NCBI GenBank assembly: GCA_029932855.1
Contig: JAOZPG010000015.1
Location: 1-64,000 of the forward strand
DNA: 64,000 bases
Direction of reading: 5' to 3'
From: Bacteroidales bacterium
Lineage (GTDB): Bacteria; Bacteroidota; Bacteroidia; Bacteroidales; VadinHA17
Every line of letters starts with the position of its first letter. The first letter of the stretch is position 1. Position numbers and translations under genes: made by a program. This document shows, piece after piece, positions 38,502 to 47,644 of this stretch. Under the pieces are notes generated by a model. It did not search any database. It worked only from the letters and a program-made list of their open reading frames with translations, and had not been told where the DNA came from.

Positions 38502-40487
38502 TTATCTCATTAAGTATGTAAATTCTTTGGGTCGTTGCATTGATTCTGTATATATATTGCCAAAACGGTCGGTAACAGTAATCTCAAGTGTTGATGTTGG
38601 ACTTGAAGCCGTAACTATAAAGAAATGAGGAGTGGTGTTGGTAACAAAACTGCCGGTTGGGGTAGCTCCTGCGTTTAACCTTAAAGCTTCATAAGAAATA
38701 ATATGTAGCGGGTCTTTGAGGTTTGCACGGGTAACAGGCAGTTGATTACCGTTCTCTGTTACAGTTATATTCCAGCTTTTGTCCCAGCCCCAGATATTAA
38801 TAAGAACTTCATTAGAAGTACTCTGACTTGCATATTCACCTGCATATGGTGCCAATTTAGCGTCTGATGAGTTTGGTGCAAAGCTTGCGGCAGTTATATG
38901 AATTGTGTTTCGGTCGTATGACCTGAACTGGTAGTCGCTTTCATATCCTGTACTTTTATAACTCCATTGCAGTTCCGTACCGTCTATTTCCCATATACCA
39001 TATCCTCCGGGACTTCCATCTGTACATATATGATTTCCAGCATAACCGTCTTTTCCTGTCCACCACCATGTAGCACAAACAGCTGCAGTATTAACCTCCA
39101 TTAATGATTCTGTCGCTTCAACTGAGTAATTTACATGAGTATGCCCGGTAAGAATATGAACATTGCTAAAGTCTTGAAGTGCCGATTTTAGGGCGCTTCC
39201 ATTATCCAGTGCAAAATAAGCATCGTAATTACCGCTATTATCCACAACGGGCTTTCTATAAAGCGGACAATGCATACCCAGTATGATGGGTGTGTTTTTG
39301 TCGCTGATAGTTGCCAGGTCTTTTCTCAGCCATTCCATTTCATCGGGAATAATATAGTTATTGTAGTTACGTGCTCCAATTACACCCTGAGAGCCACCGG
39401 TATTCAGATATTCTACATCGTCAAGGACAATATAATGTACACTTCCCAGATTAAAGGAATAAAAATTCGGACCAACAATATCTTTAAAGGCCTGTTCGGT
39501 ATACCAGTCACCGGTGCAATAGGGATCATTATCGTGGTTCCCCATAGTGTTGAACATAGTACAATTTACTTTGTACATCTGGACAAGGTATTCAGGCAAT
39601 GCAAAATGGTTAGAGTACCAAAACAGATCCCATGTCAGATCTCCAAGAGTAAGTCCGTACACTTTAGTGCCCTGGGCTTCATAATTGCTTATAGTTGCAT
39701 TAATATCAGACAGGAAGCCGCTGCTGAACTGGGCTATATCATTGATGCGGTTTGCCAGGTGCCAGTCGGCCATGGTAAGTACCACATGCTTGCTGTTGTC
39801 AACTTCAATTAATGAAAAATCTTTTCGTTCTACAGTAGTACCTCCTCCAAGCCTCTTGTAAAACTGCGCAAGATTTTCTGTATTGCTTACTTCATAATTA
39901 CCGGGTACAGATATGAAGACATATTCGTACTTCTTTGCAGAAGGAAGATAATATATACCATTATCATCGGTAACAGTAACTTCAATACCATCAGAAACCA
40001 CTACGCCGGGGACCCCGTGCCCGTTGCAATAAACAATTCCTTTAATGGTCATCCCTTCCTTATCGGGAATATTTACATCTACAATAATATCAATATTAAC
40101 TACACCCATGACCTGGCTTTCATCATCCCTTAAAACGGTTATTTTATAGTTGCCTGAACTAATTTCGATAGGTAAAGTGAATGTGGCCGATACATCAGTT
40201 ACTGAATTTACGGTGATAGTGTATTCAATATTGCTGTCTGTTGTAGAAGTAAGTCGTATCTGATCACCTTCTTTAAAACCTTTACCGGTGATTGTAATGT
40301 CGCTGAGAGCAACTACATTAATGGATGAAGGAATGGAAACCCCTGTAATATTAAGCTTGTTGTCCGGACCATCAGGAATGTCATCACCGTCACATCCGGA
40401 AAAGACAAAGGCTGTTCCGGAAATAAAAAGAAATAAGATTATATTCTTTAGATTTAACTGGTATTTACTGTTTCGTTTTATCATCAA
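38502..40487 (-). CDS. Calcineurin-like metallophosphoesterase, lipoprotein, with Metallophos N/C domains
   Basis: A 661-residue protein. Lipobox with Cys in VFSGCDG (about 32), an IPT/TIG-like domain (about 45-135), a carboxypeptidase-regulatory-like domain (TIKGIVYCNGHGVPGVVVSDG, about 145-215), then a calcineurin-type metal site: MADWH (about 237), GDLTWD, GNHDND (about 314) and GHTHV (about 447). A C-terminal beta domain follows. This layout is shared by uncharacterised Bacteroidota phosphoesterases. As the first gene of the susC-susD-BACON series it is the likely phosphodiester-cleaving enzyme; glycerophosphodiesters or teichoic-type polymers are the inferred substrate. Confidence 0.88.
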   Translation of the reverse strand: MMIKRNSKYQLNLKNIILFLFISGTAFVFSGCDGDDIPDGPDNKLNITGVSIPSSINVVALSDITITGKGFKEGDQIRLTSTTDSNIEYTITVNSVTDVSATFTLPIEISSGNYKITVLRDDESQVMGVVNIDIIVDVNIPDKEGMTIKGIVYCNGHGVPGVVVSDGIEVTVTDDNGIYYLPSAKKYEYVFISVPGNYEVSNTENLAQFYKRLGGGTTVERKDFSLIEVDNSKHVVLTMADWHLANRINDIAQFSSGFLSDINATISNYEAQGTKVYGLTLGDLTWDLFWYSNHFALPEYLVQMYKVNCTMFNTMGNHDNDPYCTGDWYTEQAFKDIVGPNFYSFNLGSVHYIVLDDVEYLNTGGSQGVIGARNYNNYIIPDEMEWLRKDLATISDKNTPIILGMHCPLYRKPVVDNSGNYDAYFALDNGSALKSALQDFSNVHILTGHTHVNYSVEATESLMEVNTAAVCATWWWTGKDGYAGNHICTDGSPGGYGIWEIDGTELQWSYKSTGYESDYQFRSYDRNTIHITAASFAPNSSDAKLAPYAGEYASQSTSNEVLINIWGWDKSWNITVTENGNQLPVTRANLKDPLHIISYEALRLNAGATPTGSFVTNTTPHFFIVTASSPTSTLEITVTDRFGNIYTESMQRPKEFTYLMR

Positions 40488-41025
40488 TTCTAATATTGTT
40501 ATACCTTATAATATATGAAAAAAAATTTAACCGGCAAGTATATATAACCCCAATAATTTGTATTTATTATATACCTGATTCCGGATAATGTTTGCGACAT
40601 AAAAATAGAACAAGTTTTTAACAAAACAAAACATTAACGAAAGTTAAAGATTTTTAAAAGAAAGCTGTTATATTTTCGTATTTGTGTTGATATTTAAAAA
40701 AAAATCAAATCATTTTCACAGTTTACATCCATTTATTTTTCAACAATAAGAATAAAAGAAAACCAAAGTGATCTGAACTTAGCTGGCATACTTTATGTTG
40801 CTGGAATATAGGCTGCTTTAGTGTTTGTAGGAGAATTGCGAGTAGAAGCAAAAAATCTAATAATTTGAATATAGATTTTATGGATTTAATAATTATTGAT
40901 AAATATTTTTGCTTCCTGCTATGAATTATTATGAATAATAAATAAATAATATATACTTTTAGCGGAATAAATTAGCGAAAGAAAAAGAAACTATATTTCG
41001 TTTTGTTTCAGGAAAAAGTAATTAA
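40488..41025. promoter_or_regulatory. Divergent promoter region of the glp/Sus locus
   Basis: A 538-bp AT-rich region without a gene, between the minus-strand phosphoesterase gene and plus-strand glpD. It contains a minus-strand near-consensus box TATACTTG (40542-40535), a plus-strand box TACTTTTA (40954-40961), and the inverted repeat TTAAC-GAAA-GTTAA (40634-40647), a possible operator for the DeoR-type regulator. Farther right, CGAAA and TTTCG arms flank about 16 bp (near 40976-41001). Confidence 0.45.
40634..40647. promoter_or_regulatory. Candidate operator palindrome
   Basis: TTAAC-GAAA-GTTAA is a 5-bp inverted repeat between the two divergent arms of the glp locus. Its CGAA core recalls elements found in GlpR operators, but only this position is seen and binding is inferred. 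Confidence 0.3.
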
Positions 41026-42591
41026 ATGGAAAGAAGAGAGCTGTTAAAAAGTATTCAGTCTGACAATATATGGGATGTTATTGTAATTGGAGGAGGTGCA
41101 ACGGGCTTAGGGGCTGCTTTAGAAGCCACAACAAGATCTTACAAAACCTTGCTATTAGAACAATCTGATTTTACTATGGCTACTTCCAGCAGAAGCACTA
41201 AGCTTGTACATGGAGGTGTAAGGTATCTTGCCCAGGGGGATATTTTCTTAGTTCTTGAAGCCCTGAAGGAGAGGGGGCTTTTATTAAAAAATGCTCCACA
41301 TCTGGTTAAAAATCAAACTTTTCTTATCCCATCCTATAACTGGTGGACCAAACCATTTTATACACTGGGTTTAACATTCTACAATTTTCTTTCAGGGAAA
41401 TTGTCTTTTGGCTGGTCATTACCATTTTCAAGAAACAAGACAATCCTGAAAATGCCTGCACTTATAAAAAATAAATTAAGAGGAGGTGTTATATATCATG
41501 ATGGTCAGTTTGATGATTCAAGGTTAGGGATCAATCTGGTGCAGACAATAATAGAAAAGGGAGGAACGGCCCTGAATTATGTGAAAGTTAACAGTTTCTT
41601 AAAAAATAATGGAAAAATATCCGGTCTTGTTGCAACTGACCAGGAGACCGGAGAAGAATACCATATTAAGGCGAAAGTAGTTTTAAATGCAACAGGGGTT
41701 TTTACTGATGAAATAATGCAGAAAGACAATCCTGAAGCTGAACATATTGTAAAGCCAAGCCAGGGTGTGCATATAGTAATTGATAAAGAATTCCTGCAAT
41801 CCGATTATGCACTTATGATACCCAGGACACCCGACGGAAGAGTATTGTTTGCTGTGCCATGGTATAACAGGGTGATTCTTGGAACAACTGATATACCAAA
41901 AGATAAAGCATGTATTGAACCAGTGGCTACTGATGAAGAGATTGATTTTATACTGGAAACAGCAGGTCGCTACCTTGAAAAGAAACCAACAAGGGCAGAT
42001 GTTAAAAGCGTTTTTGCTGGTTTAAGGCCCCTGGCTGCACCAAAGAAAGAGAACGGGAAAACAAAAGAGATATCAAGGAAGCATAAGATCATTAGTTCAA
42101 AATCGGGTTTGGTTTCTATCATAGGAGGAAAGTGGACTACCTACAGGGAAATGGGGGAAGATGTTGTCGATAAGCTTTGTGCAGTTGCCGGTTTAGCTGA
42201 AAGTGAATCTGTAACGGAAGGACTACATATCCATGGATATAAAGAAGATGTTAATAAGGAAAATCCTTTGTATCCTTACGGTTCAGATCTGGATGAGATA
42301 GAAAAGCTGATAAAAGCAAAACCCGAACTGGGAGAATGGCTAAGTGAAGAACTAAAAATAAATAAAGCACAAGTTGTATGGGCTGTTAAAAAGGAATATG
42401 CAAGAACAGTTGAAGATGTTTTATCCCGGAGAGCCAGGGCTCTGATCCTTGATGCAAAGGAGAGTGTAAGGATAGCCCCGGTAGTAGCAGATATTATGGC
42501 TGATGAATTAGCTTATGATGAAAAATGGAAGAAAGACCAGCTTCTGAAATTCAATGAACTTGCAAAAAATTATATCCTAAATAATGTTTGA
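41026..42591 (+). CDS. glpD: Glycerol-3-phosphate dehydrogenase (aerobic, FAD)
   Basis: A 521-residue flavoprotein that oxidises glycerol 3-phosphate to dihydroxyacetone phosphate at the inner membrane and passes electrons to quinone. The FAD motif VIGGGATGLGAALEA (about 21-35), the second signature STKLVHGGVRYL and FAGLRPL all fit GlpD, and the length is normal. It opens the plus-strand arm and overlaps glpT by 8 bp, so the two are translationally linked. Confidence 0.95.
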   Translation: MERRELLKSIQSDNIWDVIVIGGGATGLGAALEATTRSYKTLLLEQSDFTMATSSRSTKLVHGGVRYLAQGDIFLVLEALKERGLLLKNAPHLVKNQTFLIPSYNWWTKPFYTLGLTFYNFLSGKLSFGWSLPFSRNKTILKMPALIKNKLRGGVIYHDGQFDDSRLGINLVQTIIEKGGTALNYVKVNSFLKNNGKISGLVATDQETGEEYHIKAKVVLNATGVFTDEIMQKDNPEAEHIVKPSQGVHIVIDKEFLQSDYALMIPRTPDGRVLFAVPWYNRVILGTTDIPKDKACIEPVATDEEIDFILETAGRYLEKKPTRADVKSVFAGLRPLAAPKKENGKTKEISRKHKIISSKSGLVSIIGGKWTTYREMGEDVVDKLCAVAGLAESESVTEGLHIHGYKEDVNKENPLYPYGSDLDEIEKLIKAKPELGEWLSEELKINKAQVVWAVKKEYARTVEDVLSRRARALILDAKESVRIAPVVADIMADELAYDEKWKKDQLLKFNELAKNYILNNV

Positions 42592-43921
42592 TTTTTTAAA
42601 AGCCCCACCTGCCAAACCTCTTATTGCCAAAGAGGAAATAGACAAGAAATATAAGAGATTACGCTTACAGGTTTTTATCGGGATCTTTGTTGGCTATGCA
42701 GGCTTTTATTTTATCCGCAAGAATTTTGCACTGGCAATGCCTAACCTTATTGATGAAGGTTTTACTAAAGGAGAATTAGGATTTGTATTTGCATTTTTAT
42801 CAATTGCCTATGGTTTAAGCAAATTTTTCATGGGGAATGTGTCAGACAGAAGTAATGTTAGGATATTTATGCCTTTAGGCCTGTTGCTCTCTGCCTTTAT
42901 AATGATATTTATGGGAGTTGTGCCGGTTGCAACAAGCTCTATATTATTAATGTCTGTTTTACTCTTCCTGAACGGATGGTTCCAGGGAATGGGCTGGCCT
43001 CCATCCGGAAGAACCATGGTTCACTGGTTTTCGTTAAGAGAGAGGGGAACCAAAATGTCGATATGGAATGTTGCACATAATGTTGGAGGTGCATTAATGC
43101 CAATACTGGCAATTCTGGGAATGGAATTATTTACTGACTGGCATGCCAAGTTTTATTTTCCCGGAATGGTGGCAGTAATTATTGCAATATTCATCTTTTT
43201 AATATTAAGAGACAGACCGGAATCATTAGGATTACCTTCCATCGAAGACTGGAGAGGAGATTATCCGAATAATAGCGGCTCCGGGACTAAATCAAAGAAT
43301 GGACTTTCGGCAAAGGAAATATTCACCAAACATATCTTCCCTAATAAATATTTGTGGTTTATTGCATTTGCAAATGCATTTGTTTATTTAGTGAGGTATG
43401 GCATTCAGGATTGGGCCCCAATATATCTTATTGAAGTAAAGGGATTTACTGAAGTAGAAAGTAGCTGGGCATATTCTGCTTATGAAATTGCTGCTATACC
43501 GGGTACATTAATATGTGGCTGGCTTAGTGACAAGGTTTTTAAAGGAAAGAGAGCCCCGGTAAGCATAATTTATATGGCATTGATCATTATTGCTGTTTTT
43601 GTTTATTGGAAGAATCCGGTTGGACACCCCATGGTAGATAATATTTGCCTTATCGCAATCGGCTTTTTAATATACGGTCCTGTAATGTTAATTGGAGTTC
43701 ATGCACTTGATCTTGTTAGTAAGGATGCAGCCGGGACAGCGGCGGGACTTACCGGATTGTTTGGGTACTTTATCGGGACATCTATATTGGCAAATATTGT
43801 TGGAGGACAAGTTATCGAGAATTATGGATGGCAGGGATATTTTTGGATGATGATATGTGCAAGTTTAGTAGCTATAGGATTAATTTCATTAACTATTAAA
43901 AGAAAGAAAAAAATAAATTAG
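42584..43921 (+). CDS. glpT: Glycerol-3-phosphate transporter (MFS, OPA family)
   Basis: A 445-residue inner-membrane protein with about 12 hydrophobic segments. Typical organophosphate:phosphate antiporter features are YAGFYFIRKNFALAMP near the N-terminus, GNVSDRSNVR, and the family signature WFQGMGWPPSGRTMVHWFS. It should exchange glycerol 3-phosphate for phosphate. It lies between glpD (8-bp overlap) and glpQ (2-bp gap), a compact uptake-and-use operon. Confidence 0.93.
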   Translation: MFDFLKAPPAKPLIAKEEIDKKYKRLRLQVFIGIFVGYAGFYFIRKNFALAMPNLIDEGFTKGELGFVFAFLSIAYGLSKFFMGNVSDRSNVRIFMPLGLLLSAFIMIFMGVVPVATSSILLMSVLLFLNGWFQGMGWPPSGRTMVHWFSLRERGTKMSIWNVAHNVGGALMPILAILGMELFTDWHAKFYFPGMVAVIIAIFIFLILRDRPESLGLPSIEDWRGDYPNNSGSGTKSKNGLSAKEIFTKHIFPNKYLWFIAFANAFVYLVRYGIQDWAPIYLIEVKGFTEVESSWAYSAYEIAAIPGTLICGWLSDKVFKGKRAPVSIIYMALIIIAVFVYWKNPVGHPMVDNICLIAIGFLIYGPVMLIGVHALDLVSKDAAGTAAGLTGLFGYFIGTSILANIVGGQVIENYGWQGYFWMMICASLVAIGLISLTIKRKKKIN

Positions 43922-43923
43922 AA

Positions 43924-45093
43924 ATGAGAAGTATATACACAGTAGTATTTTTTGCAATATTTGTTTTTTCAGCCTGTCATAGTGAAGATAAAAACAAAGC
44001 AGGAAACAATTATGAGGGGATAATTGTAAAAGAATTAAATGAAGGTGCCAGGCAGGTCAGGGATAATATGAAAAAAGATATTGTTATCGCTCACAGGGGC
44101 AGTACTTACTGGACACCTGAGGAAACTGAAGCTGCTTTCAGATGGGCAAGAAATATCGGGGCAGATTACCTGGAATTTGATATTCAATTAACAAAAGACA
44201 GCGTCCTGATAGCCTTTCATGATAATACACTGGGCCGAACCACAAATATTGCGGATGTTTTTCCTGGCAGGGCCGAACTTGAAATTAATGAATTCACATT
44301 AAAGGAACTGAGAAGCCTGGATGCAGGTTCGTCGTTCAATTCAGCAAATCCCGACAGAGCAAAGGATTCTTATGAAGGTCTTAAGATATTAAGCCTGGAA
44401 GATGTTGTTATGATAGCTGAAGGCTACAGGATAAAGAGTAATAAGGGACTGCCTGAACAGGAAATGGTTAACGGACAATGGACAGGCAATTATGTTTACG
44501 AAAAAGATCCGGATGATAATGGAAACAGGCCAGGCATATATATTGAAACAAAAAATCCAAAGCCGGGTGTTGAAAGGATACTGGCTGAAAAGCTCGGGGA
44601 ATTAGGATGGAATATTAATAAAGATCAGAAAGAGATAAGTGCGGAGGAAGGGAAAGTGAATATTGCCAATAGCCCTGCGCGTGTAATCCTCCAGTCCTTC
44701 TCTAAGGAAAGTATCACTAAACTGGAGCAGTATTTGCCCGGTATTCCTAAATGCTTCCTGCTTTGGAAAGCTAAAATGGAAGATGACCTGAAAGGGAATT
44801 ATATCAAAGCCATAAACTTCGGTGTAGACAATAATGTTCATATTATTGGTCCGAGTATTGCAGGGGAACCAAATAATTACGGAGAGCTTACAGCCGGCTG
44901 GATGGCAGAGCTTATCCACAGTTCAGGAATGCTGATACATCCATATACATTTGATACCGAAAAACAGCTAAATGATTATAATGACAGGGCAGATGGTGTA
45001 TTTACCAACAGGGCAGACCTGGCTTTGAAGTTTTACAGGAGGGAAAGTGATAAATCACCCCAGGAATGGCTAATAGAATTAGGATATCATTAA
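43924..45093 (+). CDS. glpQ: Glycerophosphodiester phosphodiesterase, lipoprotein
   Basis: A 389-residue enzyme of the GDPD family, with a lipoprotein signal (Cys in VFSACHS, about 18). Catalytic signatures are IAHRGSTYWTPEETEAAF, the metal-binding YLEFDIQLTKD and the general-acid FHDNTLGRTT. A family-typical insertion lies between these and the GIYIETKNPK strand. It hydrolyses glycerophosphodiesters to glycerol 3-phosphate plus an alcohol, which GlpT imports and GlpD oxidises. It starts 2 bp after glpT. Confidence 0.94.
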   Translation: MRSIYTVVFFAIFVFSACHSEDKNKAGNNYEGIIVKELNEGARQVRDNMKKDIVIAHRGSTYWTPEETEAAFRWARNIGADYLEFDIQLTKDSVLIAFHDNTLGRTTNIADVFPGRAELEINEFTLKELRSLDAGSSFNSANPDRAKDSYEGLKILSLEDVVMIAEGYRIKSNKGLPEQEMVNGQWTGNYVYEKDPDDNGNRPGIYIETKNPKPGVERILAEKLGELGWNINKDQKEISAEEGKVNIANSPARVILQSFSKESITKLEQYLPGIPKCFLLWKAKMEDDLKGNYIKAINFGVDNNVHIIGPSIAGEPNNYGELTAGWMAELIHSSGMLIHPYTFDTEKQLNDYNDRADGVFTNRADLALKFYRRESDKSPQEWLIELGYH

Positions 45094-45270
45094 TGTAATA
45101 ATAAAAGTCTGAAGAGTGTAATCTGGATTTATACTTAATAATATTAATTTAATGTCAGAAGATTAAAATTCATTAAGTTTATAATCTAAAACTCAGTAGT
45201 TTTATAAATCAGAAACAGATATTTTGCAAATCATTAATCAATCATTATTCTTTAACTAAAATTTGAAATT

Positions 45271-47517
45271 ATGAGAAAACTTGTACTATTTTTTGCCTCT
45301 ATATTAATAGGGGGGATGTCTTTTGGACAGATATTTATTACAGAATTATCAGATCCAAATGATGACTATTCATTAAGGTATCTTGAACTCTATAATGCCG
45401 GCGATACGGATGTGGACCTGAATGCAGAGGGATATGGCCTGTTGCGTTATACTAATGCCAACACAGATCCACAACATACTATTTATCCTTTAACAGGTGT
45501 TATACCGGCAAAGGGATTTTATGTTGTGGCAAGATGGGCGGCTTATTTTAAGGAATTATACGGATTTCCACCAAATCAGGAGATTAGTAATTCCGGTAGC
45601 GTTATCGACAACAATGGTGACGACAAGACCCTGTTGTTAAAAATGGGTGCGGATACTGTTGTTATTGATATTTACGGAGTGCCTGGTATAGCTGCTTCCG
45701 GAACTTGTCAATGGTATCAGGATGGCAGGGCTGAAAGAAAAGCATCGGTAACAACCGGTAATTTGGGAGTCTGGGATGAAGCTAACTGGAATGTCTGGGG
45801 TGATAAAGATGCTACTGGTTGTACAAGCCATATCCATCAGGCGGTTAATACCGATGATGGTATTTACGATCCCGGATACTGGATAGGTCACGCGGTTACT
45901 TATGTTTCATTTGGAAGTATGATTTCACATGTTGACGAAGACGGATCATCAATAGAAGTTTGCGTTTATATCACAAATCCAGATGCTACTAATGCAACAA
46001 CTGTTGAAATTGATATGGATGCAGCGAGTACAGCAACTAACGGCACAGACTTTTCAAGTATTACATTCCCGCAAACACTTACATTCCCTGCAGGAAGCAG
46101 TGATAGTGTATGGGTAACGATTAATACTACTGCTGATACAGATGGTGAACTGGATGAAACAGTTATTCTGAATTTGCAAAATCCTGCAGGAGGAACATCT
46201 GTTGAACTGGGAAATATGCCCCAACATACAGTGTCAATCCTTGATAATGATCTGACGTCTCCTGCTAATGTTGGAGACCTTATCATTTCTGAAATAATGC
46301 AAAATCCTAATAAAGTTTACGATGATAAGGGAGAATGGTTTGAGATACATAATACAACTGCTGCCGATATTGATCTGTTAGGAATAAAATTTACAGACGA
46401 TGGGTATATGGCAGAGTCATTTCAAATAACCAGTTCATTGGTAATTCCAGCAGGGGGTTATTTATTATTTGCAAATAATGGTGATGCAGCTACAAACGGA
46501 AACCTGCCCACACCTGATTACGTATATGAACCTGGATTTCCTTTCCTGAGTAACGATTCTGATGGTCTTGTAATTCAGTGTGCCGGGTTTACCATCGATT
46601 CTGTAAACTGGGATGGCGGTCCTGTCTTTCCTGACCCGGACGGTGCAAGTATGTCTTTAATGGTTGATCACCTGAATTCTGTGGATAATGATAATGGTGC
46701 AAACTGGGAAACAGTTGATTTTGTATATGGTAAAGGCGATCATGGTACACCCGGATGTTCTAATGCTGCTGCCTGCAGCAATACCGTGATCAGTTCAGGT
46801 GAAGCAACGGATATTACATGTAATGACAGCATTGATGGAATGGTAAGTGTTATTGCTACCGGTTTCACTAATACTCTTAGTTACACCCTTACTCCAGGTG
46901 ATGTAACTAATGAAACTGGTGTATTTGAGGGCCTTGCTGCCGGTACATATTCTGTTAGCGTTACTGATGCGAACGGTTCAGCCCCTGAGTCTATCGGAGA
47001 CCTTGTGGTCAATGAACCTGCGGCTATCACCATTGACTCTGAAACAGCTGTTGATGTTTCTGTCAGCGGTGCCAGCGATGGTAGTATAACTGTTACTGCT
47101 TCAGGTGGTACAGGTGATCTTGTATATACTCTTAGCACAAATGATGCAAATACTACAGGTGTATTTGAAGGTCTTGGTGAAGGAGCTTATACCGTATCTG
47201 TTTCTGATGCTAACACTTGCGGTCCCGTTGTATCTGAAGCTTTAGTTATTGCTGTAGCTGTTTCAGTTGATCAGAATGAAATGAATAGCTTCTCAATATA
47301 TCCTAACCCGGTGAATAATGGCAGCTTTACTGTTGTTTCTGCCAGCGGTGCTGATATGTCTGTTCAGATATATAACCTGATCGGTAAGCAGGTGTATCAC
47401 AAAAAATCACTGTTCAGCGGTGAGAAAATTGATGTTTCTGATATGGATGCCGGAATATATTTATTAAAGATCAATGAGAAAGGTGAGATATCATCTTATA
47501 AACTGATAATTCAATAA
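45271..47517 (+). CDS. Secreted lamin-tail / Calx-beta / SprB-repeat protein with T9SS sorting domain
   Basis: A 748-residue modular surface protein. Signal peptide ending SFGQ (about 20), a first lamin-tail domain (ITELSDPNDDYSLRYLELYN, about 22-150), a Calx-beta domain (about 210-330, with ADTDGELDETVILNL), a second lamin-tail domain (LIISEIMQNPNKVYDDKGEW, about 335-490), two SprB-like repeats (about 510-670), and a T9SS sorting domain (FSIYPNPVNNGS to the end). Lamin-tail domains often accompany secreted nucleases or phosphatases. No catalytic site is seen, so it may be an adhesin or calcium-binding surface protein. It follows glpQ by 177 bp and ends in a strong terminator. Confidence 0.85.
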   Translation: MRKLVLFFASILIGGMSFGQIFITELSDPNDDYSLRYLELYNAGDTDVDLNAEGYGLLRYTNANTDPQHTIYPLTGVIPAKGFYVVARWAAYFKELYGFPPNQEISNSGSVIDNNGDDKTLLLKMGADTVVIDIYGVPGIAASGTCQWYQDGRAERKASVTTGNLGVWDEANWNVWGDKDATGCTSHIHQAVNTDDGIYDPGYWIGHAVTYVSFGSMISHVDEDGSSIEVCVYITNPDATNATTVEIDMDAASTATNGTDFSSITFPQTLTFPAGSSDSVWVTINTTADTDGELDETVILNLQNPAGGTSVELGNMPQHTVSILDNDLTSPANVGDLIISEIMQNPNKVYDDKGEWFEIHNTTAADIDLLGIKFTDDGYMAESFQITSSLVIPAGGYLLFANNGDAATNGNLPTPDYVYEPGFPFLSNDSDGLVIQCAGFTIDSVNWDGGPVFPDPDGASMSLMVDHLNSVDNDNGANWETVDFVYGKGDHGTPGCSNAAACSNTVISSGEATDITCNDSIDGMVSVIATGFTNTLSYTLTPGDVTNETGVFEGLAAGTYSVSVTDANGSAPESIGDLVVNEPAAITIDSETAVDVSVSGASDGSITVTASGGTGDLVYTLSTNDANTTGVFEGLGEGAYTVSVSDANTCGPVVSEALVIAVAVSVDQNEMNSFSIYPNPVNNGSFTVVSASGADMSVQIYNLIGKQVYHKKSLFSGEKIDVSDMDAGIYLLKINEKGEISSYKLIIQ

Positions 47518-47540
47518 AAGACCGGATAAAACAAGTTAGA

Positions 47541-47580
47541 AGAGGGCTGTCTCAGGATATTGAGACAGCCCTCTTTTTTA
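47541..47580 (+). terminator. Strong rho-independent terminator
   Basis: A perfect 14-bp stem, AGAGGGCTGTCTCA (47541-47554) with TGAGACAGCCCTCT (47561-47574), a 6-nt loop and a T-run. It closes the lamin-tail gene transcript. Confidence 0.95.
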
Positions 47581-47644
47581 TGAGGTTAAATAAGACTGGA
47601 TTAATAACGAAATATTACTTTTGTTTAATAAATACCGCTTAGAA

